Source: JASFRS01 sp050114795 (lineage in GTDB: Bacteria > Pseudomonadota > Alphaproteobacteria > Sphingomonadales > CAKZYD01). From it: a stretch of 15,424 bases of DNA. Location of the stretch: NCBI GenBank assembly GCA_050114795.1, contig JASFRS010000049.1, forward strand, positions 1 to 15,424. Reading direction: 5' to 3'. Under the pieces are notes generated by a model. It was given only the letters and a program-made list of their open reading frames with translations. It did no database searches and was not told where the DNA came from. Below are positions 1 through 6,121 of this stretch, piece after piece (positions within the stretch are counted from its first letter, which is position 1; each line of letters starts with the position of its first letter). The translations under genes and the position numbers were made by a program.

Positions 1-310
1 CGGTAAAGTCTAATCCACCCCTGATGAATTCCTTGGTTCCGTCTAAGGGGTCGATCAAATAGAATTCATCGCCCAAAGTTTCCGGCATGATGCCTGCGGC
101 AGCCATTTCCTCAGCAACAATAACCGCATCGGGAACCAGAGCTTTTAAGGCCGTGACGAGGATGTCCTCGGCAGCACGATCGGCTTCTGTTACAGGAGAG
201 GTGTCATTCTTTTCCTCAACATTAAAACCCTTGGCGCGGATATCCAAAATGAGCTGTCCTGCCTTTAAGACGGCGGGTTTTAAATCGCGGGCCAGGGTTT
301 GCAATGTCAT
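1..310 (-). CDS. cysQ: 3'(2'),5'-bisphosphate nucleotidase CysQ, N-terminal part (cut by window edge)
   Basis: The first 103 codons are visible; the 3' part lies off the left edge. CysQ is a Mg-dependent phosphatase of the inositol monophosphatase superfamily. It removes the 3' phosphate from PAP (and PAPS), clearing the by-product of sulfate assimilation. Two family motifs are visible: KNDTSPVTEAD at residues 34-44, and DPLDGTKEF at 87-95 with metal-binding Asp87 and Asp90. The acidic pair Glu67-Glu68 in VAEE supplies the other metal ligand. The DPLDGTKEF wording is typical of CysQ rather than SuhB or histidinol phosphatase. The ATG at 310 has an AAAGGA ribosome site about 8 bases upstream. 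The gene lies beyond a terminator from the ABC operon, so it probably has its own promoter, which I cannot identify confidently. Family assignment is sure; choosing CysQ over a close paralogue is likely. Confidence 0.9.
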   Translation of the reverse strand, partial: MTLQTLARDLKPAVLKAGQLILDIRAKGFNVEEKNDTSPVTEADRAAEDILVTALKALVPDAVIVAEEMAAAGIMPETLGDEFYLIDPLDGTKEFIRGGLDFT

Positions 311-372
311 TATTTCAAGTCCTTTGATCGGCTGATATGAAGCGCCTCATAGCGAGTTTTAAGCGAAGATGC

Positions 373-402
373 AAAAAAAGACCGCTGGAAAATCCAGCGG
401 TC
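373..402 (-). terminator. Intrinsic terminator after the ABC permease gene
   Basis: A perfect 10-bp stem (GACCGCTGGA / TCCAGCGGTC, 380-402) has a 3-base loop. On the minus strand it is followed by seven T residues (373-379). It lies about 30 bases after the permease stop codon and before the cysQ start, so it should end the GntR-ABC transcript. It is the clearest rho-independent terminator in the window. The stretch 311-372 between it and cysQ shows a ribosome site but no convincing promoter boxes. Confidence 0.92.
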
Positions 403-431
403 AAAGTTTTGCGGGTCGTCTCTAAGAGCTT

Positions 432-1373
432 TTACAATGTTTTTGTCCGCCGGACGTAAATTGCAGTGGCTGTGAAACCGGCGGCCACAACGAGGCCAAT
501 CCATAATTGCGGCATGGCCAGAACTGTTGCGATGTCATTCAATGTGATATGGAGCGGCGTATCCAGAAGGTCTAATCCGTCGAAATCATCCATATGATCG
601 AAGCGTTCGCCCAGGGTCTCCAGCATGCCGCTGCCGCTTAGCCGGTTGCCGACCTGTTCAATAAACCAGGTGGTTTTATTGAACAGTCCTTCAAGCAGCG
701 CAATGACTGCAACGGGGACAAAGGCGAATAAAAAGGGTGTCCGCGGTGCCCAGGCAGAAGCGAGGAGCAGCCAAGCTAAGAAGGGAGCAGCCCATAATCC
801 GCCGAAGACGATCAGCATAATCGTACTCCACCAAACCTGGAACAAGGGTGCTATGGACCAGACATTTAATCCGATAGGCAATCCGTTCACACTGCCAAAG
901 ATGCTCAGGATGGCCAAAGTGAATAGTTGCAGTGCAAACCCGATGATCGCTGCGGCCAGGGGAATAAGTAATGCTCCGGTCGTAAGCTTGGACAAGACGG
1001 TCGATGTGTCGGTCACGGGCATGGATTTCCAGAATAATATAGAGCGCTCCGCCCGCTCATCATAAAGCGAACCCAGTAACATAAAGACGGCCACAATCAT
1101 GGAAACCACCAGCAGCGGCATGGATAATACATGAAGGGCTATGCCCAGCGCCGCTTTGACTTTGGGCATTTCACCATGAAGTTCGCTTTGAAGTTCTTCC
1201 ATGGCGACGGCACGGTCGACATCGTCCAGTTCGATTCTGATCATCTGCGTGCCGGAAACGGAGCTGACTAGAAGGACCAGGGCAATCATTGCTGCAATGA
1301 TTAGCGGCGTCAGCAGCATGCCATTGCGATGTTCGATGGCTTCGCGTTTTAAAAGTTGGAAAAATACTGGCAT
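432..1373 (-). CDS. ABC-2 type transporter permease subunit
   Basis: This 313-residue inner-membrane protein has about six hydrophobic segments, near residues 22-40, 78-101, 133-158, 180-205, 213-230 and 288-305. The sequence ERSILFWKSMPVTDT (110-124) after the second segment is the cytoplasmic loop typical of ABC-2 permeases that pair with YtrB-like ATPases. I chose the ATG at 1373 rather than the in-frame upstream codon at 1400. The 1373 start lies 4 bases after the ATPase stop and has GGA about 8 bases upstream, whereas the earlier start would overlap the ATPase by 23 bases. It should form the membrane channel for the ATPase encoded just upstream. The substrate is unknown; family precedent suggests export of a toxic peptide, drug or lipid, but nothing in the sequence shows which. 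Confidence 0.9.
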   Translation of the reverse strand: MPVFFQLLKREAIEHRNGMLLTPLIIAAMIALVLLVSSVSGTQMIRIELDDVDRAVAMEELQSELHGEMPKVKAALGIALHVLSMPLLVVSMIVAVFMLLGSLYDERAERSILFWKSMPVTDTSTVLSKLTTGALLIPLAAAIIGFALQLFTLAILSIFGSVNGLPIGLNVWSIAPLFQVWWSTIMLIVFGGLWAAPFLAWLLLASAWAPRTPFLFAFVPVAVIALLEGLFNKTTWFIEQVGNRLSGSGMLETLGERFDHMDDFDGLDLLDTPLHITLNDIATVLAMPQLWIGLVVAAGFTATAIYVRRTKTL

Positions 1374-1377
1374 GGTC

Positions 1378-2226
1378 TTATTCCTGCATTTTCGCGACAA
1401 ACATATCGGCTAGGCCCAGACGGTGAACCTGCCCTAAGGCTTCAAGGCTTTCGCGTGGTTGCCCCTCAAAGGTGTAGACGATGCGCCCCAGGCTCTTGCG
1501 TTTATGAATGGGACCCAAAGCATCTGCGGCTTCCTGCTTATCCGGCGCGACTTCGACAGCCAAGATTTGCTCCGCCAGTTCATCCATGGATGCATTGACG
1601 ACAATTTCACCGTCTTTGATGAAAATCGCATGGGTCAAAATCTGTTCGATCTCTTCGACCTGGTGAGTTGTCACGATAATGGTCCGGCTTTCGTCGAAAT
1701 AATCGCTGATCAGCGTTTCGTAGAAACTCTTGCGGAACAAAATATCTAGACCCAAGGTCGGCTCATCGAGCACCAGCAGCCGCGCATCAATGGCCATAAC
1801 AATGGCGAGATGAAGCTGCGCCAACATGCCTTTTGACAAGGTGCGAACGCGGGCTTCTGGACGCACTTTGGTTTTTGCAAGCCGGGCTTCACATATAGCG
1901 CGGTCAAATTTATCATGAACGCCTTCAACAAAGTCGATAATCTGACCGACTTTCATCCAACGCGGTAGCGTGGCCACATCGGCGATATAGCTGACGTCAT
2001 GCATCAATTGGGCGCGGTCTTTATAGGGTTCCCGGCCTAGGACTGAAAGCTCTCCTTCATAGGCAAGAAGGCCCAATATGCAATTCAACATGGTCGTTTT
2101 GCCAGCGCCATTGGCACCAATAACACCAACCACCCGGCCCAGGGGGATTTCAATGTCCGTAGGGCGCAAGGCCTTAGTGGCACCATAGCTTTTGGCAAGT
2201 CCGCGTGCGGAGATTACAGCGCTCAT
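1378..2226 (-). CDS. ABC transporter ATP-binding protein, YtrB-like
   Basis: This 282-residue cytoplasmic ATPase has a complete nucleotide-binding fold. Walker A is GANGAGKT (37-44), the signature is LSKGM (130-134), Walker B is LLVLDEP (150-156) with the D-loop GLD after it, and the switch histidine is His188 in TTHQVEE. At the Q-loop the usual glutamine is absent: the sequence reads SYIADVATLPRW (79-90), with Asp83 about where Gln or Glu would sit. I believe this ABC-2 subgroup commonly shows that feature. About 70 residues follow the ATPase core and may contact the regulator or permease. Its ATG overlaps the GntR stop codon (ATGA, 2223-2226), and the permease follows after 4 bases, so the three genes form one operon. 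It powers export through the permease; the substrate is unknown. Confidence 0.93.
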   Translation of the reverse strand: MSAVISARGLAKSYGATKALRPTDIEIPLGRVVGVIGANGAGKTTMLNCILGLLAYEGELSVLGREPYKDRAQLMHDVSYIADVATLPRWMKVGQIIDFVEGVHDKFDRAICEARLAKTKVRPEARVRTLSKGMLAQLHLAIVMAIDARLLVLDEPTLGLDILFRKSFYETLISDYFDESRTIIVTTHQVEEIEQILTHAIFIKDGEIVVNASMDELAEQILAVEVAPDKQEAADALGPIHKRKSLGRIVYTFEGQPRESLEALGQVHRLGLADMFVAKMQE

Positions 2227-2588
2227 TTGTGACCTCCAGACTTCACTGTTAACAGTTCTTCAGCTTTCAACCCCAAGCGGTCGATACGTTTCATAATTTT
2301 CGGCCATTCAGTTGATAAAAATGCCTCGCGTTCAGAGGCACTAAGGCGTGCCTGCGCCCCTTCTCGAACAAACATGCCAAGCCCTCTTCGCTTTTCCACA
2401 ATGTCTTCAGCGACCAATTCCTGATAGGCCTTGGACGCTGTTAAAGGGTTGATCTGATAATCGACGGACACCGCGCGAACAGAGGGCAGGGCGTCTCCTT
2501 CCTTCAAAGTGCCGTCAAGAATGAGGGCAATCATCCGGTCTTTTAATTGCCGGTAAATCGGCTGGTCATCATTCCAACGAATGCTCAT
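2223..2588 (-). CDS. GntR family transcriptional regulator, YtrA subfamily
   Basis: This is a 121-residue repressor-type protein. The N-terminal winged helix-turn-helix covers about residues 8-75. It includes the GntR entry motif PIYRQLKDR (10-18), the turn LPSVRAVS (34-41), the recognition helix near 45-57 and the wing RRGLGMFV (67-74). Only about 45 residues follow, far too few for the FadR or HutC effector domains. That short C-terminus defines the YtrA subfamily, which usually sits next to an ABC transporter, as it does here. The C-terminal helix probably makes the dimer. The gene is first in the operon and its promoter contains a long interrupted palindrome, so autorepression is expected. 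The inducer is unknown; YtrA relatives respond to cell-envelope stress, but that is only precedent. Confidence 0.92.
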   Translation of the reverse strand: MSIRWNDDQPIYRQLKDRMIALILDGTLKEGDALPSVRAVSVDYQINPLTASKAYQELVAEDIVEKRRGLGMFVREGAQARLSASEREAFLSTEWPKIMKRIDRLGLKAEELLTVKSGGHK

Positions 2589-2623
2589 AATCTCGCTTTC
2601 CAGCTAAGATAACTCAATGTCTT

Positions 2624-2647
2624 GGTGTTATATTTAAGTAATACACC
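2624..2647. promoter_or_regulatory. Probable GntR/YtrA operator (interrupted palindrome)
   Basis: The 24-base site reads GGTGT-N2-TA-N-TTAA-N-TA-N2-ACACC, symmetrical about 2635/2636. YtrA-subfamily operators are known as long palindromes with GTGT and ACAC ends, and this fits. It lies 36 bases upstream of the regulator start, immediately downstream of the -35 box, so a bound dimer would block RNA polymerase. Confidence 0.72.
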
Positions 2648-2658
2648 TAATATGTCAA
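2627..2658 (-). promoter_or_regulatory. Promoter of the GntR-ABC operon
   Basis: A perfect TTGACA -35 box is at 2658-2653 on the minus strand. The best-scoring -10-like box is TATAAC (2632-2627), but the 20-base spacer is longer than usual. Weaker AT-rich hexamers at 17-18 bases spacing could serve instead. The palindromic operator fills the spacer and -10 region. The rest of 2589-2697 holds the untranslated leader and no gene. Confidence 0.55.
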
Positions 2659-2697
2659 GTCTGATATATGTTTTTGGGTAAAAAAGATGAGGAGTTC

Positions 2698-3660
2698 CTA
2701 TATAGCCTGGAAAAACTGTACATTCATCCAAATTGATAAGCCCAAGGAAATAAAGAATAACATGATATAAGCAGCACCCAGAGCCAGCCATTTGATCACG
2801 GTTTTAATCCAGCCCTGGCGATAGACTGATTTCAGGCCGGCTAAGCTGTAAATCGCCGTACATGCCACATAGCTGAGTATGAGTATTTTTCCATCAAGCC
2901 GTCCGCCAGCGACCCATTGCGCAGCCACAAATAGGCACAGCAGTAAGAAAATCGCACTATGAAAATGCAGGGAATAGACCGCATGTTTCAGCAGATATTC
3001 TTTTCTAAACAGATAGAAGAATTTTAATGTGAACGCAAAGAGCGGCAGGAGCAAAATCATCACCCGTGGGAGCCATGTGTTAACCAGTTGATTAGCAACC
3101 CGTGGGTCTTGTGCAACAGCGTTTAACCCTTGCAAAGCCTGTTGCATGAAGCCTTGAGCTTTTTCATCGCCTTCTGTTTCACCAATGGCATTTTGAATCA
3201 TATCGTCCGTAATAAGAACCGCGCCTTCAGCCTTTTCTTTCACCATTTTGAAAAAGCTGATGCCGGACATACTGACCTGGTTGTTTTCAACGACTTCGCC
3301 AGGCTGGATATCCAGATCAAAGCTGATGAGTGCGACGTTGGAGAAGCTTAGAAAAATGAACAGCAAAATTGTGCTGATGAGATAAAGCCTGATCGGCGGC
3401 ATATAGCGCGCTCTTTTCCCTTCAGCAAAATCCCATGTCAGGCGACCGGGACGCAGGAGCAAGGCTGCAAGAGTGCGGTAGAAACGGCTATCATAAGAAA
3501 AGACGTCTTCGGTGAGTTCACGCCCTAAAACGGCGATAGACCGTCTAAAATCATCATTGCGTTGGCCGCAGATGGGGCAAAATTTGCCCCTGATCTGCGC
3601 CCCGCAGTTTAAGCAGTGATCCAGTTGATCTAAACCTGCTTTGGTATCACGCCAGCCCAT
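2698..3660 (-). CDS. DUF3667 domain-containing zinc-ribbon membrane protein
   Basis: This 320-residue protein has no known function. The N-terminus carries a CX2C-X8-CX2C zinc ribbon (Cys16, Cys19, Cys28, Cys31; CLNCG and CPICGQR). The DUF3667 signature follows, including SYDSRFYRTL (55-64), LLRPGRLTWDF (69-79) and GKRARYMPPIRLYL (81-94). One hydrophobic segment lies at about 92-111. A hydrophilic loop of roughly 85 residues comes next, then about four more membrane segments in the C-terminal half. It is probably an inner-membrane protein with a cytoplasmic zinc finger. It lies 35 bases after the peptidase gene on the same strand, and its start codon is inside a strong hairpin. No canonical terminator follows, so its transcript could run on into the GntR operon. 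I do not infer a biochemical role. Confidence 0.88.
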   Translation of the reverse strand: MGWRDTKAGLDQLDHCLNCGAQIRGKFCPICGQRNDDFRRSIAVLGRELTEDVFSYDSRFYRTLAALLLRPGRLTWDFAEGKRARYMPPIRLYLISTILLFIFLSFSNVALISFDLDIQPGEVVENNQVSMSGISFFKMVKEKAEGAVLITDDMIQNAIGETEGDEKAQGFMQQALQGLNAVAQDPRVANQLVNTWLPRVMILLLPLFAFTLKFFYLFRKEYLLKHAVYSLHFHSAIFLLLCLFVAAQWVAGGRLDGKILILSYVACTAIYSLAGLKSVYRQGWIKTVIKWLALGAAYIMLFFISLGLSIWMNVQFFQAI

Positions 3661-3697
3661 AATGCCCCCTTTTGAGCATTATGGGCTGATTTTTTTT
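3653..3697. promoter_or_regulatory. Perfect 13-bp hairpin covering the DUF3667 start site; terminator-like on the plus strand
   Basis: CAGCCCATAATGC (3653-3665) and GCATTATGGGCTG (3676-3688) are exact inverted copies separated by 10 bases. On the minus strand, the coding direction of both neighbours, the loop contains the AAAAGGGG ribosome site and the 3' arm contains the DUF3667 ATG. The 5' arm begins 7 bases after the peptidase stop codon. On the plus strand the stem is followed by ATTTTTTTT, the form of an intrinsic terminator, although no plus-strand gene precedes it. On the minus strand no T-run follows, so it should not terminate peptidase transcripts. Confidence 0.75.
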
Positions 3698-5942
3698 AAT
3701 TTTTCAAATGCCGATCGAAGAAATCAAGCATCGTATTATTGACATGCATACGCCGCTTATTTCCGGCAATGCCATGTTTTTGACCGGGGTAGGTCATCAT
3801 TTCAAAAGGAATGTTATTTTCTTGGAAATAAGAATAAACCGCCGTTGAATTATCGAAGATGACATTATCATCCGCCATGCCATGAATCATCAGCAATGGT
3901 TTTTTCAAATTGCCTGCGATTGGGAGAACGGAAGACGACTTATACCCATCTTCATTATCAGCGGGCAGGTTCATATAACGCTCCGTATAGTGGGTGTCAT
4001 AGAACTTCCAATCGGTAACAGGTGCACCTGCTGCCCCGGCTGCATAGGCACCTGGCTTTTGCAGCATGAGATTAAGCGTCATATATCCGCCATAAGACCA
4101 GCCGCGCACACCGATGCGATCCGGGTCGACAAAGTCCAGTGTCTTTAAAAACGCGAGGCCTGCATATTGATCCTCAACCTCGACGCTTCCCATTTTCTCG
4201 TAAAGCGCTTCTTCGAAAGCTTTGCCGCGATTGTTACTGCCACGACCATCAATGCGAAAGACAACATAACCGCGTTGAAGATAGACCTGGTCCAGCAAAT
4301 CACCCCAGCTATTTGTCACATATTGAACATGGGGACCATTATAAACATGTACGATAGCCGGGTATTTATGGCCTTCTTCCATGTTATGTGGCTTGAGCAG
4401 CTCATAATATAAGGTCGTACCCTGGCCATTATCGATCGTCCCGAATTCAGGCGTTACGTGTTTGCTGACATAGGGGAAATAGGGGTGATTTTCATCCAAA
4501 CGATTTTCCTCAATCCAGCGCAGTAATTGGCCTTGTCCGTCATATAAACCGACTTGAGGCGGTTGTGCGGGGCTGGATGATGTGGCGATAAAGGCTTTCC
4601 CGCCTGCTGCTACATCCACCACATGGGTCATACCTGCCTTGGTCAGGCGTTTTGGAGTTTGGGGGGACTGAAAGCTGACCTCATAGAGGTGGCGTTCCAA
4701 AGGCGTGTCTTTGTAACCTGTGAAAAAGATGAGGCCCCGCACTTCATCAACGCGTTTAACAGCTTCTACAGCCCAATCCCCGGATGTAATTTCACGCACA
4801 AGACTGCCATCCATCGCGTGTAATTCTAAATGACGATAACCGCTGCGCTCGGATGACCAGATGAAACCACTGCTGTCTTTTAAGACCCGCAAGTCAAAAT
4901 GAAGGTTGACATAAGTGTCTGCGGATTCGCTTAAAATGACATTTGATTTCTTGCTTTTTAGGTCGACATGAATGAGATCCAGTACGCGCTGATTGCGGCT
5001 TTGCCGTTGAACCAAAAGGCCGCTTCCGTCTGGGAGCCAGTTAACCCGCGCAAGATAGATATCCTCTTCCTCTCCAAGGTCGACGCGGAATTTTCTTTTG
5101 TTTTTAAGATCTTGGACAATCAGGTTAACAGTGGCGTTTGTTGTCCCGGCTCTTGGATAGCGTTGCTCAATAACCGTGACTCCATCTGCGTTGATGTCAA
5201 AGCGTTGGACGATGTCGACTGCGGATTCATCAACTTCCGTGTAGGCGATATGGCTTTCATCCGGCGCCCACCAATAGCCGGTGTTCCGACCCATTTCTTC
5301 TTGAGCCACGAACTCGGCAACACCATATTTTGTTGCATCTTTGGCTTTGGGGCTGATGCGTTTTTCTTTGCCGCTGTCGATGTCCACTGTCCATAACGCA
5401 CCATCACGGATGAAGGACGCGTAAGTACCAAGAGGAGATAGGCGACTATCTGTTTCAAAAGCATCCGACTTCGTTAATTGTCGAATTTGAGGGGAGTCCT
5501 CGCCAAGGCCAACATGAAAAAGATCACCTGCTAAAGGGATCAGAAGGCTAGATGCGGTTGGCCCCCATGAAAATTCTACGATGCCGCGGGAGCGAATTCT
5601 TTGCCGCTCCCGTCGTGCCTTTTCCTCTTCGGATAGTTCGAAATCCGCAGGCTCTAAGGCGCGGCTATCGACCAGCAATTTGGTTTCCCCGCTCGCGACA
5701 TCATAAGACCAAAGGTCCAATTGCTGCGCGTCATCTTCTTTACCCTTCAAAAAGGCAGCAACCTGGCCATCAGGAGAAAATGTCAGTCGGGCAGGCCGAG
5801 GGCCATTTAGGTCCGGATCTGCAAAGAGACGTTCGATTGTGAGATTTTGCACTTCATCCTGTGCTGCTGAGGACATCAAGGGATTAGCTCCCATGGTTGC
5901 AATAAGAAAAGAGAACAGAGACATCCGCCCCAAAGTTTTCAT
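3696..5942 (-). CDS. Dipeptidyl peptidase IV (S9B family serine peptidase), exported
   Basis: This 748-residue enzyme removes N-terminal X-Pro or X-Ala dipeptides from peptides. Residues 1 to about 27 form a signal peptide (MKTLGR n-region, hydrophobic core, cut near SSAA-QDE), so it acts in the periplasm or outside the cell. The N-terminal beta-propeller (about 45-490) includes QEEMGR with Glu215-Glu216, the pair that binds the substrate amino terminus in DPP IV, then TGYWWAPDE. The C-terminal alpha/beta-hydrolase domain (about 500-748) carries the triad: Ser616 in GWSYGG, Asp691 or Asp692 in HGMADDNV, and His723 in GQKHG. I chose the ATG at 5942 because it has a GGGG ribosome site, a classic signal peptide and a TATAAT promoter just upstream. 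The reading frame stays open to 6062 but would start upstream of that promoter. Length and motifs are intact. Confidence 0.93.
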   Translation of the reverse strand: MKTLGRMSLFSFLIATMGANPLMSSAAQDEVQNLTIERLFADPDLNGPRPARLTFSPDGQVAAFLKGKEDDAQQLDLWSYDVASGETKLLVDSRALEPADFELSEEEKARRERQRIRSRGIVEFSWGPTASSLLIPLAGDLFHVGLGEDSPQIRQLTKSDAFETDSRLSPLGTYASFIRDGALWTVDIDSGKEKRISPKAKDATKYGVAEFVAQEEMGRNTGYWWAPDESHIAYTEVDESAVDIVQRFDINADGVTVIEQRYPRAGTTNATVNLIVQDLKNKRKFRVDLGEEEDIYLARVNWLPDGSGLLVQRQSRNQRVLDLIHVDLKSKKSNVILSESADTYVNLHFDLRVLKDSSGFIWSSERSGYRHLELHAMDGSLVREITSGDWAVEAVKRVDEVRGLIFFTGYKDTPLERHLYEVSFQSPQTPKRLTKAGMTHVVDVAAGGKAFIATSSSPAQPPQVGLYDGQGQLLRWIEENRLDENHPYFPYVSKHVTPEFGTIDNGQGTTLYYELLKPHNMEEGHKYPAIVHVYNGPHVQYVTNSWGDLLDQVYLQRGYVVFRIDGRGSNNRGKAFEEALYEKMGSVEVEDQYAGLAFLKTLDFVDPDRIGVRGWSYGGYMTLNLMLQKPGAYAAGAAGAPVTDWKFYDTHYTERYMNLPADNEDGYKSSSVLPIAGNLKKPLLMIHGMADDNVIFDNSTAVYSYFQENNIPFEMMTYPGQKHGIAGNKRRMHVNNTMLDFFDRHLKN

Positions 5943-5972
5943 GATATAAACCCCTTTATTATTATGCGGCGT

Positions 5973-6000
5973 ATTATAGGAGGGAGATGTGCTTATGCAA
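5973..6000 (-). promoter_or_regulatory. Promoter of the dipeptidyl peptidase gene
   Basis: On the minus strand a perfect TATAAT -10 box (5978-5973) lies 16 bases after a TTGCAT -35-like box (6000-5995). Transcription would start near 5966, giving a leader of about 25 bases before the ATG at 5942. This supports that start over in-frame codons further upstream. Confidence 0.6.
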
Positions 6001-6065
6001 TGTCCAAGAAGGAATAAAACCGTTCGTCGCATGAGAGAGGTTGTCTGCCTCAAAAAACACATTAT

Positions 6066-6094
6066 TTGAAAGTGAAACAGTAAGAGCGTATCGG
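6066..6094 (+). promoter_or_regulatory. Possible promoter of the RND efflux operon
   Basis: TTGAAA (6066-6071, five of six consensus bases) and TATCGG (6089-6094, three of six) are 17 bases apart. They lie 28 bases before the first gene of the efflux operon. The -10 box is poor, so the promoter may be weak or need an activator. No operator palindrome or nearby regulator gene stands out in 5943-6121, a divergent intergenic region without a gene. Confidence 0.3.
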
Positions 6095-6121
6095 TGAGGC
6101 AAAATTATTAAGGGGCTGAAG

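Noticed and set aside
625..1065. A 146-codon plus-strand open frame opposite the ABC permease
   Set aside because: It is antisense to a recognisable membrane protein, shows no domain, and mirrors the permease codon pattern.
1374..1400. An earlier start for the ABC permease
   Set aside because: It would overlap the ATPase by 23 bases, while the ATG at 1373 has normal operon spacing and a ribosome site.
5943..6062. A 40-residue N-terminal extension of the dipeptidyl peptidase, in frame and open
   Set aside because: It would begin upstream of the TATAAT promoter, and the ATG at 5942 has both a ribosome site and a complete signal peptide.
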